Below are positions 19,177 through 26,845 of a stretch of 32,711 nucleotides of DNA, one piece after another. Origin of the DNA: a virus. The notes beneath the pieces are model-generated. The model was not told the DNA's origin and did not search any database. It saw nothing but the letters and a program-made list of their open reading frames with translations. The position numbers and the translations under genes are program-made. Position 1 is the stretch's first letter. The number at the start of each line of letters is the position of its first letter. The stretch lies in IMG/VR virus record IMGVR_UViG_3300046463_000589, positions 1 through 32,711 of that record; one strand, 5' to 3'.

Positions 19177-20337
19177 TCACGAGGTGGCCTCGACGATCTC
19201 GGTTACGGCCTGGAAGACGACAGGAGCGTCGTCGCGGTCGCCGACCTTGCCGGATAGCGGCGTGTAGTTGGTGAGAATGCAGGTGGCGGAGAATGTCGGG
19301 TTGGTCGGCCCGGTCAACGAGTTCTGCCGTGGCTTGGCGGTCACGGTGAACCCCGAGCTCGACAGCAGACCGGACAGGACAGCGTTCACCTTTGTGACCC
19401 CGAAGTCCTGTAGGAAGGTGGCCTGGATGACATCGGTGCGCATGCCGAGCGTCCAGACGGTCGCGGTATCGCCGTAGCTCGTGACGTCGATCGGGGCGGA
19501 GTGCGTGCCGAGTTCGAGCGCGTCGAGGTGGTCGGAGAGATCGATGCCGTTGACGATCAGCCCGCCGTCAAGGAGGACATGGAGCGGTGGTAGTACCGGG
19601 TGTCCGCCAGTTCTCGCGCCTGTCGCGTAGAGCCTAGCGCGACCTGCACCGGTCTTGCCGAGATGGAGTTCGTCCTTTCCTGTCGCGTAGAGCCGCGCGA
19701 CCCCGGCACCGGTCTTCTGGTAGGTGATGCCGGCAGCGGGGATGTACTGTTTGACACCAGACCCGTAGAGTCGAGCGACCCCGGATCCGGTCTTCTGGTA
19801 AGTGGTGCCACCAGCGTGGATGTACTGCTTGGCGCCTGTCGCGTAAAGTCTCGCGACCTTGGCACCGTCCCACGGTATCGCGTCCCAGGCGTCTCCCCAC
19901 GGGTCGGCTCCCGTCCCGCGTTCGACGTAGGTAGCTGCGTTGCTGCCACCACCATGGATGCGAGCCGCACCGGCACCCGTCTTCTGGTAGATAGCGTGTC
20001 CGCCGACCTTGCTGCCCGACCCGTAGATGCGCTGAACGACCTTGCTGCCACCCCACGGCATCGTGTCCCAGGCGTCGCCCCACCCGAATGTCTTGAGGTT
20101 GCTGCCGGTCTCTACATAGATGCATGCCTTGCGGCCCGCCGCGTATGCCCTTGTTGTGCCCGTACCGGTCTTCTGGTAGACGATGCCACCGGCCTCCTGT
20201 TCCGGGAACGGCACGAGCGGCGAAACGCGTGGGCCTGCGGTGGTGCCACCGGTTCTGCTGCCTGTTGCGGAGAGTTGCGCGACCCCGGCGACCGCCTCGC
20301 CGTAGGTGACCTGCTTAGTGCCGTATCCCTTGGGCAT
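19177..20337 (-). CDS. Repeat protein fused to a tail-tube paralogue, 386 aa
   Basis: The protein has two parts. Residues about 10-245 hold degenerate 20-residue repeats of type KTGAGVARLYATG followed by a short strand (for example 52-71, 119-131, 182-196, 208-222, 228-242), interrupted by two WGDAWDxxPW blocks (86-95 and 147-156). Residues 255-386 are a second tail-tube domain: NGIDLSDHLDALELG, ATFLQDFGVTKVNAVL, LLSSSGFTV, TNPTFSATCILTNYTPLSGK, VGDRDD, closely parallel to the 136-aa tube protein. A tube subunit with a repeat domain would decorate the tail. Clear repeats, clear homology; function inferred. Confidence 0.75.
   Translation of the reverse strand: MPKGYGTKQVTYGEAVAGVAQLSATGSRTGGTTAGPRVSPLVPFPEQEAGGIVYQKTGTGTTRAYAAGRKACIYVETGSNLKTFGWGDAWDTMPWGGSKVVQRIYGSGSKVGGHAIYQKTGAGAARIHGGGSNAATYVERGTGADPWGDAWDAIPWDGAKVARLYATGAKQYIHAGGTTYQKTGSGVARLYGSGVKQYIPAAGITYQKTGAGVARLYATGKDELHLGKTGAGRARLYATGARTGGHPVLPPLHVLLDGGLIVNGIDLSDHLDALELGTHSAPIDVTSYGDTATVWTLGMRTDVIQATFLQDFGVTKVNAVLSGLLSSSGFTVTAKPRQNSLTGPTNPTFSATCILTNYTPLSGKVGDRDDAPVVFQAVTEIVEATS
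19603..20181. repeat. Degenerate 20-aa repeat block (tail-tube fusion)
   Basis: DNA coding for 6-8 degenerate copies of the (K/E)TGxGxARLYxxG unit. The copies share the phrase YQKTGxGxARLY and are more divergent than those at 24015-25229. Some carry the insertions KQYIHAGGTTYQ or KQYIPAAGITYQ, and two carry WGDAWD blocks. The same insertions (AKQYIPSGGxVYT) also occur in the other repeat protein, showing common origin. Confidence 0.75.
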
Positions 20338-21048
20338 CTACGTCAGCCACGCAAACCCGGTCTTCGTGTAGATGGTTCCGCTAGCCGCAGCCTTGTAAGT
20401 TTGGAGAACGGCCGCGTAGGAGTTGGCGTTAGGCGACCACGACCCTGTCGCGGTCTGGGTGCCTGTGCTGGAAAGGATCAGGTATTCGACGGCCAGGCAC
20501 GGCGATGTCCCGGTCGTGATCGCTCCAGCCTGACTGTAGCTACCGCCAGGCGTGAACGACGTCTCCGCGCTAGCGCCAATGGCAACAGCGGCGATGGCAA
20601 CCTCGGCCGCGAGCGTTGTTGCGCCGGTAGCGCCCACCGACATCGACGAGACGCTAGGCGCGCTCGACGCGGTCGCGTTCTGATCCCCAGCCGGGGAACT
20701 CGTGTCGGCGCCGGAGAACTCTAGGATCTTGATCGACATAGCGTTCACGTCGGCGACATTTATGGTGACTACGGTCGGCGCGTTCGCCATGTAGGCGGCG
20801 GCGAATCCGCACCCGGTGATCGACCCCGTAACCGCCGCTTTCTGAGTGTTCGTCGTCCACGTGTTCGGCGTAGATCCATTGTCGGTGACTCCTGAGCCGG
20901 AGATCGGGTTGGCGTTCGTCAATGCGCGACAGCCGACGACAACGACGAGCAAACTGCCTACCGATACGCCGCTGATGGTTTTGGCGTAACTGGTGCTGCC
21001 GGTGTTGTTGACGCTCGAGTGCCGCTCGGCGACGAACGCGAGAGCCAT
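20338..21048 (-). CDS. Beta-sandwich virion protein, 236 aa
   Basis: Starts at ATG 21048 (TAATG with the upstream stop) and ends one base before the tail-tube fusion. The sequence is low in charge and rich in Ser, Thr, Ala and Gly strands: FVAERHSSVNNTGSTSYAKT, SVGSLLVVVVGCR, INVADVNAMSIKILEFSGAD, CLAVEYLILSSTGTQTATGS. This resembles jelly-roll domains found in phage tail fibres and bacterial surface proteins. Its last residues GTIYTKTGFAWLT resemble the opening strand of the 20-aa repeats in its neighbours. A role in virion surface binding is inferred. Confidence 0.65.
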   Translation of the reverse strand: MALAFVAERHSSVNNTGSTSYAKTISGVSVGSLLVVVVGCRALTNANPISGSGVTDNGSTPNTWTTNTQKAAVTGSITGCGFAAAYMANAPTVVTINVADVNAMSIKILEFSGADTSSPAGDQNATASSAPSVSSMSVGATGATTLAAEVAIAAVAIGASAETSFTPGGSYSQAGAITTGTSPCLAVEYLILSSTGTQTATGSWSPNANSYAAVLQTYKAAASGTIYTKTGFAWLT

Positions 21049-22265
21049 TACGCGATCGCCACCCAACCCGAGGAGCCTGACCCGGATGACTTGTAGTAGA
21101 TGCACGTGCCGGCGCCGGCGCTCGTGAGGTTTAGGTAGTAGGACCCGACCGGGGCGGACTGGACTCCGCCCGGCGCGCCGTTGCCGGTGTAGATGCCAGG
21201 ACCAGCGCCGAGATCGATCAGCGGCGGCTCGAAGAGCCGATAGACGTTACTGGTCACGGACAGGTTGCTGCACCCGTTCACGCTCGAAGCGAACCCGTTG
21301 GCGGATACTCCGACCGCCGAGTTGAAGCCCGAGTTCGTGTTGATCAGAAGCCCCTTGACGTTCGCGCCTCCGGCAGCGTTCATAGTTAGCCCGCTGACGA
21401 AGTTGTACTGCCCCGAGTTCGTGGTGCCAAGACCGTCCGTGTCGATCGTGAACGCCTGCACCGCCGTCTGGTTTTGGACCTCCCAGCCGATACTCGTAAA
21501 CTGGTTCCAAGCCCCCAGGCAGACGATCGCGCCGCCGTCCATCTTGACGCCATACACACGCCAATGCGCAGCGGCTCCTGGCAGGTAGATGCTGGTGGGG
21601 CAGCCAACGAACGAGCCGCCCTTCACCTCCGCCCCAAGGCACTTCACGGGTTTGATCGCGTTCGTCAGGTTGTAGAAGGTGCAGTTGTCGATCGTGTGCC
21701 ACGACGCGTCCTGACCCGCGGTGAACGTCGACGTCCACCCCGTCGTACCGTCCGTGTTCGCGTTCGCCGCGAACACGCAGTCGCGGAATGTGACACGGCT
21801 CGTGTTGTTGATGCTGACCAGGGTCGAGCCGAGGAGTTTGTCGTAGAGCAATAGGTTCTCGAACATCGGCCCCTGCGGGTTGTGGGTGGCGCCCGCGTCG
21901 ATGCTGAACAAGGTCATAGCGTTCGTGCCGGTCAGAATCGCTGACCCGTGTCGCGGGTCGTTATAGATCGGACGGCCGACGCCAAGGAACTTCACGCGTT
22001 TGGTGCCCAGGTTCAGGGTGGAGTTGATGACATACCGGCCGCCGGGGACGAGAATTACCGGCTCGCTGTTCGTCGCTCCGGTGCCGAGGTCGATGGCGGC
22101 CTGGAACGCAGCCGTGTCGTCCGTCGCGTTGTCTCCGAGCGCCCCCATCGCTTTCACGTTGATGAAGTGCTGGTCGATGTAGTCGAGGTTGGAATCTACG
22201 AGCGTTCCCCAGCCGATTTCGCCGGCGGCGGGCTTGTAGAGCTTCCCCGGCGTATAGGTGCCCAC
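21048..22265 (-). CDS. Pectate-lyase-like tailspike 1
   Basis: A 405-aa right-handed beta-helix protein. An N-terminal anchor (KLYKPAAGEIGWGTLVDSNL, residues 8-27) is shared with the neighbouring tailspike, followed by INVKAMGALGDNATDDTAAF (35-54), the FGAxGDGxTDDTxAI entry of Pectate-lyase-3-type tailspikes, and then strand-turn repeats with Asn ladders. A C-terminal GSYYLNLTSAGAGTCIYYKS domain probably trimerises. Such proteins bind or cut capsular or cell-wall polysaccharides. Catalytic residues cannot be picked out. GTG start at 22265. Confidence 0.8.
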   Translation of the reverse strand: MGTYTPGKLYKPAAGEIGWGTLVDSNLDYIDQHFINVKAMGALGDNATDDTAAFQAAIDLGTGATNSEPVILVPGGRYVINSTLNLGTKRVKFLGVGRPIYNDPRHGSAILTGTNAMTLFSIDAGATHNPQGPMFENLLLYDKLLGSTLVSINNTSRVTFRDCVFAANANTDGTTGWTSTFTAGQDASWHTIDNCTFYNLTNAIKPVKCLGAEVKGGSFVGCPTSIYLPGAAAHWRVYGVKMDGGAIVCLGAWNQFTSIGWEVQNQTAVQAFTIDTDGLGTTNSGQYNFVSGLTMNAAGGANVKGLLINTNSGFNSAVGVSANGFASSVNGCSNLSVTSNVYRLFEPPLIDLGAGPGIYTGNGAPGGVQSAPVGSYYLNLTSAGAGTCIYYKSSGSGSSGWVAIA

Positions 22266-22279
22266 CTAGCCTGCCCCCA

Positions 22280-23761
22280 TCACGTCTGCCGGCACAGCCC
22301 GAGGGTTTGCAGAACGGTGATAATGTCGTCAACCGTGTGTGCGGCCCCGGTCGCGAGCAGCGGCTGCACGACTGGAGTTGCGTTCCAGAACCCGATCTTC
22401 TGTCCTGCCGCCCCACCCGACGTACCGATCTTCGTACCGGTGCCGGTTGAGAACTGGAAGTTCAAGCCGCCGCCAACGATGAGGTCGCCGGAGTACCGGG
22501 TATTCGTGAGGAACTGACACTCGTTCGAGGTGTTCCACGTCAGGAAGTTGATGTCGGTCGAGTTGTCCGCCTTGCGGCCGACGAAACTGGTGTTGTTCGG
22601 AATCCTGATCGGGCCACTAGTGTAGGTTGCGCCGTTTAGGTCGATGCCGTAGGCCGTGTAGGCGCCGCTAGCCACAATCCCTGACGTACCGCCGGTAAGG
22701 GACAGCCCGGCGGCCGACAATGTCCCGGCCGTCACACCTGCCAGAGTGGCGAGTCCGGTCGTGTCGATCCACGAGCACACAGAGCCCGTACCGACCGTCG
22801 GTGCCGGGGTCGAGTTACCGCGCGACAGCAGGAACAGGTTGTTGGTAGCAGGCTGCGTGTAGCCGTCGCCGGTACCTCGAGAACGGATCGCCGCCCCGTT
22901 CGTGTCCACATGCAGGAAGAGGTTATGGCGGCAATGACCAGACCCACCCGTGCCGGAGCCCAACATATCTAGGGCGATCGCAGTGCCACTCTTGTTGATC
23001 GACAGTCCGAGGAACCTATTGCTGTCGGTGTCGCCCATCTCAACCCCGGTGCCGTTCTGAACGTACACCTGACAGTTCACGAACACGTTGACGGACACAT
23101 TGCCGCCCCCGGTCGCCCACGATCCCATCGTGATCCCCTTAGCGGTCGAGGTCGTCGCGCACGCCACGGTGACCTTCTCGAAGATGCAGCCTTGGAGATC
23201 CTCTGTCCCCGCGAGGTTTACGGTGTTCAACGCGAGACCGACACTGGTGCCGTCATGGATGTGGATGTCGCGGAACTCACCGCCGTAGATCGACTTCAGG
23301 CTAATGACGGTGGCGGCGAGGTTGTTGCCGTGGAACGTGATCCCCTGAATGCCGCAACCTTTCAGCGACTCGGCGGCCGTGCTCGCCTCCCACTTCAACA
23401 TCGTGCCGGTGCCCGACAACCGCTTGAACACGGTGCCATGCGTAAGCGCGCTCGTGTACGGAGACCCGACAGACCCCTGCCCCTGCAAGCGGATGAACTG
23501 CTTGTCAGTCAGATCGAGGGTGCCATTGACGACGTACTGGGCGTCAGGGAACCTGATGAACAGCCCGTCCGCTGTCGCGGCGTTGATCGCTGCCTGGATG
23601 GTGGCGGTGTCGTCGGTGGTGCCTCCTGCCGCACGAACGACAGCGACGCCGGGGGTGACGAATGAGTCGAGCGTGTCGAAGTTTCCGTCTACCAGCGTCC
23701 CCCAGCCGGTCTCGCCGACCGCAGGCTTATATAAGCCGAGATTCGTTGTGGTGCTACCCAT
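22280..23761 (-). CDS. Pectate-lyase-like tailspike 2
   Basis: A 493-aa beta-helix protein with the same N-terminal anchor (LGLYKPAVGETGWGTLVDGN, residues 8-27) as tailspike 1, then VAVVRAAGGTTDDTATIQAA (38-57), a beta-helix (CGIQGITFHGNN, GGEFRDIHIHDG, LQGCIFEKVTVAC), and a C-terminal region with GTKIGTSGGAAGQKIGFWNA followed by TPVVQP and a helix (TVDDIITVLQTLGL) typical of fibre trimerisation ends. Two different spikes sharing an anchor suggests either alternative or stacked receptor-binding proteins. ATG 23761 overlaps the upstream gene by 8 nt. Confidence 0.8.
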   Translation of the reverse strand: MGSTTTNLGLYKPAVGETGWGTLVDGNFDTLDSFVTPGVAVVRAAGGTTDDTATIQAAINAATADGLFIRFPDAQYVVNGTLDLTDKQFIRLQGQGSVGSPYTSALTHGTVFKRLSGTGTMLKWEASTAAESLKGCGIQGITFHGNNLAATVISLKSIYGGEFRDIHIHDGTSVGLALNTVNLAGTEDLQGCIFEKVTVACATTSTAKGITMGSWATGGGNVSVNVFVNCQVYVQNGTGVEMGDTDSNRFLGLSINKSGTAIALDMLGSGTGGSGHCRHNLFLHVDTNGAAIRSRGTGDGYTQPATNNLFLLSRGNSTPAPTVGTGSVCSWIDTTGLATLAGVTAGTLSAAGLSLTGGTSGIVASGAYTAYGIDLNGATYTSGPIRIPNNTSFVGRKADNSTDINFLTWNTSNECQFLTNTRYSGDLIVGGGLNFQFSTGTGTKIGTSGGAAGQKIGFWNATPVVQPLLATGAAHTVDDIITVLQTLGLCRQT

Positions 23762-25310
23762 TTGTCCTCCCGCTGCCGACTAGGACTCTTGTGCTGCTCG
23801 AGGTTGGTTTGCCGTTGGTGGTTCCGTCTTCGCTGATCGCGCCCGGGGCACTCCACGGAGCGATGTTCCAGGAATCGCTGTCCCACTTGCTTGCGACGTC
23901 CGCGTATTCCGACGGTTCGGCGATCGTGCTGTTTCCGTTCACCGTGAACTCGTTGATACCCGACCCGGTGGCGACCTTTGTGCGGCCGTAGACTGGTTCG
24001 CCGGCGCCGGACTGTAGGTGCAGGCTCTCGCCGGATCCGTACAGCCGCGCGATGCCCGCGCCGCGCTCGACATACAGGTTCGCGTCGGGCCCGTATGCGT
24101 ACAGGCGGGCGATCGCCGCGCCGGTCTCGGCGAACGTGGTGGCCTTGCTGCCGGTGGCGTATAGCTTGCCGGTGGCGGTGCCCGTCCTGGCCCTGGTGTT
24201 GAGCTTCGCCCCCGAGCCGTACAGCTTGGCGGTGCTCGCGCCGGTGCGAGCCCTGATGTTGAGTTTGGCACCTGTCCCGTACAGTTGGGCGACGGCCGGT
24301 GCTTTGCGGTTGAACAGAGATGCGTCAGCACCAGTCGAGTAGAGTCTCGCGACCGCGGCGCCGGTCTTGGTGTAGACCTGGCCGCCTGACGGGATGTACT
24401 GCTTCGCACCCGACGCGTACAGCTTGGCGACCCCGGCACCCGTCTTGTTCAGGTGGAGTTCGTCGCCACCCGAACCGTAGAGCTTCGCTACGACGGCGCC
24501 ACGCTCGACGTAGGAGACGACCTTGCCGCCTGCGCCGTAGAGCCTGTTGACACCCGCGCCGGTCTCGACGTAGGTGACAACTTTGCCACCCGAGCCGTAG
24601 AGTTTTGCTACTCCGGCGCCGCGCTCCTGATAGGTGACAACCTTGCCGCCGACCGCGTAGAACTTGGCTACCCCGGCGCCAGTCTTGTTGACAAGCGCCG
24701 CGTCCGCGCCAGTCGCATACAGCTTCGCAACCGCGGACCCGGCCTTCGTGTAGACGGTGCCACCGCTCGGGATGTACTGCTTGGCGCCCGCGCCGTAGAG
24801 TTTCGCGACGCCCGCCCCGGACTTGTTAACGAGCTCTCCATCGGCACCCGTCGCGTAGAGTTTCGCGACGCCTGCCCCAGTCTTGTTCGCGAGCGCCGCA
24901 TCCGTGCCCGTGCCGTAAAGCTTCGCCGCCCCGGCTCCCGCCTTGATGTAGGTGGATGCGCCCGTCTTGTAGAGACCGGCGCCGGTCTCTACGTAGGTGA
25001 CCGCCTTGCTGCCGGCCGCGTAAAGCTTCACCACTCCGACGCCGAGCCGGTTGAACAGCGACGCGTCGGCCCCCGTACCGAACAGCCGGGCGACACCCGC
25101 ACCCGTCCGGTTGAACAGCGAGGCGTCCGTGCCGGAGCCGTAAAGCTTGGTGGCACCCGTGCCGCTCCTGTTGAGCAGGAGTTGGTCGGCGCCCGTCGCG
25201 TACAACCGTGTTGCGCCCACACCGGTCTTCTGGTAGACGACGCCGCCAACAGGCGGAGCGTCGCCGGGCGGCTCGACCGGCCGGACGATGATCGGGCGCG
25301 CGAACCGCAC
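23754..25310 (-). CDS. 20-residue tandem-repeat virion protein, 518 aa
   Basis: Residues about 28-432 comprise some twenty copies of a 20-residue unit, consensus (K/R/E)TGAGVAKLYxTGAD-strand-(N/V), for example RSGTGATKLYGSGTDASLFN (48-67) and KTGAGVAKLYATGADGELVN. One copy (about 108-118) is degenerate, and two carry the insertion AKQYIPSGGxVYT. The C-terminal 85 residues are a separate beta domain with KWDSDSWNIAPW (475-486). No catalytic motif is seen. The regular short-strand/turn pattern suggests an elongated beta-solenoid-like or fibrous stalk. GTG start at 25310 shares a base with the preceding stop (TAGTG). Role as adhesin or virion decoration is inferred from neighbours. Confidence 0.75.
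   Translation of the reverse strand: MRFARPIIVRPVEPPGDAPPVGGVVYQKTGVGATRLYATGADQLLLNRSGTGATKLYGSGTDASLFNRTGAGVARLFGTGADASLFNRLGVGVVKLYAAGSKAVTYVETGAGLYKTGASTYIKAGAGAAKLYGTGTDAALANKTGAGVAKLYATGADGELVNKSGAGVAKLYGAGAKQYIPSGGTVYTKAGSAVAKLYATGADAALVNKTGAGVAKFYAVGGKVVTYQERGAGVAKLYGSGGKVVTYVETGAGVNRLYGAGGKVVSYVERGAVVAKLYGSGGDELHLNKTGAGVAKLYASGAKQYIPSGGQVYTKTGAAVARLYSTGADASLFNRKAPAVAQLYGTGAKLNIRARTGASTAKLYGSGAKLNTRARTGTATGKLYATGSKATTFAETGAAIARLYAYGPDANLYVERGAGIARLYGSGESLHLQSGAGEPVYGRTKVATGSGINEFTVNGNSTIAEPSEYADVASKWDSDSWNIAPWSAPGAISEDGTTNGKPTSSSTRVLVGSGRTNG
24015..25229. repeat. 60-bp tandem repeats (about 20 copies)
   Basis: The coding DNA for the 20-residue units is a 60-bp tandem repeat array; on the minus strand most copies hold a GCCAAGCTNTAC core coding AKLY, and copies diverge by several bases. 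Unit length is conserved apart from two longer copies carrying the AKQYIPSGG insertion and one shortened copy. Between copies the strand-coding half varies in types (for example DASLFN, DAALVN, KVVTYV, KLNIRA), some of which recur non-adjacently, as expected from copy shuffling. Confidence 0.8.
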
Positions 25311-25447
25311 TAGCGTTTAGCCGCCCCTATGAACGCAAGCGGAGGCTGCAGAACTACGGGCGGCCCGGTCGGAGTCGGCGGCGTACCCGCGGGTGGCTCA
25401 ACCGGCCTGACAAGCGCCGGGGCGGGGAAATGCATGACGACAGGCAT
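25310..25447 (-). CDS. Small proline-rich protein, 45 aa
   Basis: ATG 25447 lies 3 nt after the upstream stop, and its TAG overlaps the repeat protein's GTG by one base. The peptide is Pro-rich and contains ALVRPVEPPAGTPPTP, closely similar to the N-terminus of the repeat protein it precedes (IIVRPVEPPGDAPPVG). It looks like a separated or duplicated copy of that N-terminal segment, perhaps a virion anchor or linker. Its function is unknown. Confidence 0.55.
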   Translation of the reverse strand: MPVVMHFPAPALVRPVEPPAGTPPTPTGPPVVLQPPLAFIGAAKR

Positions 25448-25450
25448 GCA

Positions 25451-26209
25451 TCAGTTCAGGGATTGAATGAGCCAGTAGTGGAGCGTGGACGTGTTCGACG
25501 CGCTCGACGAGCCCCACGTGATCCCCATCTGCAACCCGCACCCAGCCGTCCCCTGGCCTGTCGTGTCGATCGTGGCCGCGAGGCCGCCCATCGGGACAGC
25601 GGGGAGGATCGTGCCGGACGGAACACCCCAGACCGCGAACCCGAAGCCCTTACCCGTACCGGCGTCCTTGTTCGGAGGCGACGTCCAGACCACCATGTCG
25701 AACTGCGCGTAGAACGGCAACCCGGTCGAGCCGGTAATCGTCGTCCACGCAATCGACGGGCCGAGCGACACGTTCGTCCCGATCGTGACGTTGCTACCCC
25801 AACGTGGAGTGAGCACCACAGTCGGCGTGGCCGTGTTGCCGTACAGCCCGCCGAACGTCAGCCGATACGCCTTGCCCGCCCTCGCGTCGTTCGCGGGGAT
25901 CGCACAGAACTGGTTGATCAGATCCTGCGTAACCGCACCAGCGTTCGTCGGGCCCATCATGCAGATCTCCGACGCCGACGTGTTCCTGGCGTTGAACGCG
26001 CCCGTCGGCGGATCATTGATGTCCGCCGCGACCAGCCCCTGCCGCGGCATCCCGTAAATGTGCGGATGCTTACGGGCGAGCTCCAGGTTGCGGCGCACCT
26101 TCTCCGGTGCACGTTCGAGCAGCCACTGCTGGTGGAACGGCCCGAACGGTTGCCCGGCGACCCGCTCGAGGTCGATCAGGTCTGAAACAGTGAGCGTGGG
26201 TGTTTCCAT
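25451..26209 (-). CDS. Virion-associated beta-rich protein, 252 aa
   Basis: ATG 26209 has a strong AGGAGG ribosome site. The first 70 residues are helical and charged (TVSDLIDLERVAGQPFGPFH, LLERAPEKVRRNLELARKHP). The rest is beta-rich and Gly/Thr-rich (TVVLTPRWGSNVTIGTNVSL, FYAQFDMVVWT, GFGFAVWGVP, LHYWLIQSLN), reminiscent of small capsid-decorating or fibre-head domains. The helical start may dock to the virion and the beta part may bind ligands. No named family is recognised. Confidence 0.65.
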   Translation of the reverse strand: METPTLTVSDLIDLERVAGQPFGPFHQQWLLERAPEKVRRNLELARKHPHIYGMPRQGLVAADINDPPTGAFNARNTSASEICMMGPTNAGAVTQDLINQFCAIPANDARAGKAYRLTFGGLYGNTATPTVVLTPRWGSNVTIGTNVSLGPSIAWTTITGSTGLPFYAQFDMVVWTSPPNKDAGTGKGFGFAVWGVPSGTILPAVPMGGLAATIDTTGQGTAGCGLQMGITWGSSSASNTSTLHYWLIQSLN

Positions 26210-26218
26210 TCGAGCCTC

Positions 26219-26845
26219 CTAACGATTCCGACGCAGGTAGACGAGGTTCATCTTGGATGTTTGCGGCAGGCCGCCGAGCGCCGTGCCGCCCCCGAAGTTC
26301 GTAAACGTCCAGGTGTTGTTGCCGGCCTCGAGCACGAGATACCCGGCGGCTCCGTAGGTGCTGTCCGTCGCTGTCCCCAGAGACGTCCAAGCGCCCGCTC
26401 CGGCCTTGTACCACGCGGTGATAGTCGTCCCGATGATCGACATGCCGACCGAGTCGCCGTTGGCGATCGCCTGCGCGAACGTGGCGAGGGCGGCGCTCGC
26501 CACGCCGGCGTCGATCCGGGTAAGGACGACGTTGTTCGTGTTGTGGGAGCACGCCATGTGATAGCCGTCGAAGGTGCCGCTCGATATCGTGCTGACCCTG
26601 GCGTAAAGGTCACACTCCGAGCTGGTGCCGGCGGTGGCGACGGTGACGTAAACCTCGCTGTCGGGCCCGTATGTGGTCACGTTCCACCCGTCAGAGGCGA
26701 ACGCGGCGGTATGAGGGACGGCCGCGTTAGACACGATGTCCATGCCGTTCGCGTCGCCGACCGCGTTCGCTGTCCAGTTCGCCCCTAGCCCTGTGCTGTT
26801 GGTCCTGGTGAACGTGTCGAGTACGGAGGTGTTCGGAAACGCCAT
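26219..26845 (-). CDS. LamG/concanavalin-like lectin-fold protein, 208 aa
   Basis: The opening VLDTFTRTNSTGLGANWTAN (residues 8-27) is the DxFxRxxxxxLGxxWT signature of laminin-G/concanavalin-like domains in phage and soil-bacterial proteins. It continues with strands such as SEVYVTVATAGTSSECDLYA, YHMACSHNTNNVVLTRID, VGMSIIGTTITAWYKAG and TWTFTNFGGG. Such domains bind sugars or polysaccharides and support a receptor-binding role. The gene starts immediately after the preceding stop. Confidence 0.7.
   Translation of the reverse strand: MAFPNTSVLDTFTRTNSTGLGANWTANAVGDANGMDIVSNAAVPHTAAFASDGWNVTTYGPDSEVYVTVATAGTSSECDLYARVSTISSGTFDGYHMACSHNTNNVVLTRIDAGVASAALATFAQAIANGDSVGMSIIGTTITAWYKAGAGAWTSLGTATDSTYGAAGYLVLEAGNNTWTFTNFGGGTALGGLPQTSKMNLVYLRRNR

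Noticed and set aside
24015-25229. Regular 60-bp repeats that could be taken for a CRISPR array
   Set aside because: The repeats are in frame, about 20 codons long, diverged, and encode an uninterrupted protein with no unique spacers.
24453-25313. 286-codon plus-strand frame over the repeats
   Set aside because: It is open only because the repeat unit lacks stops in this frame on the opposite strand; there is no ribosome site.
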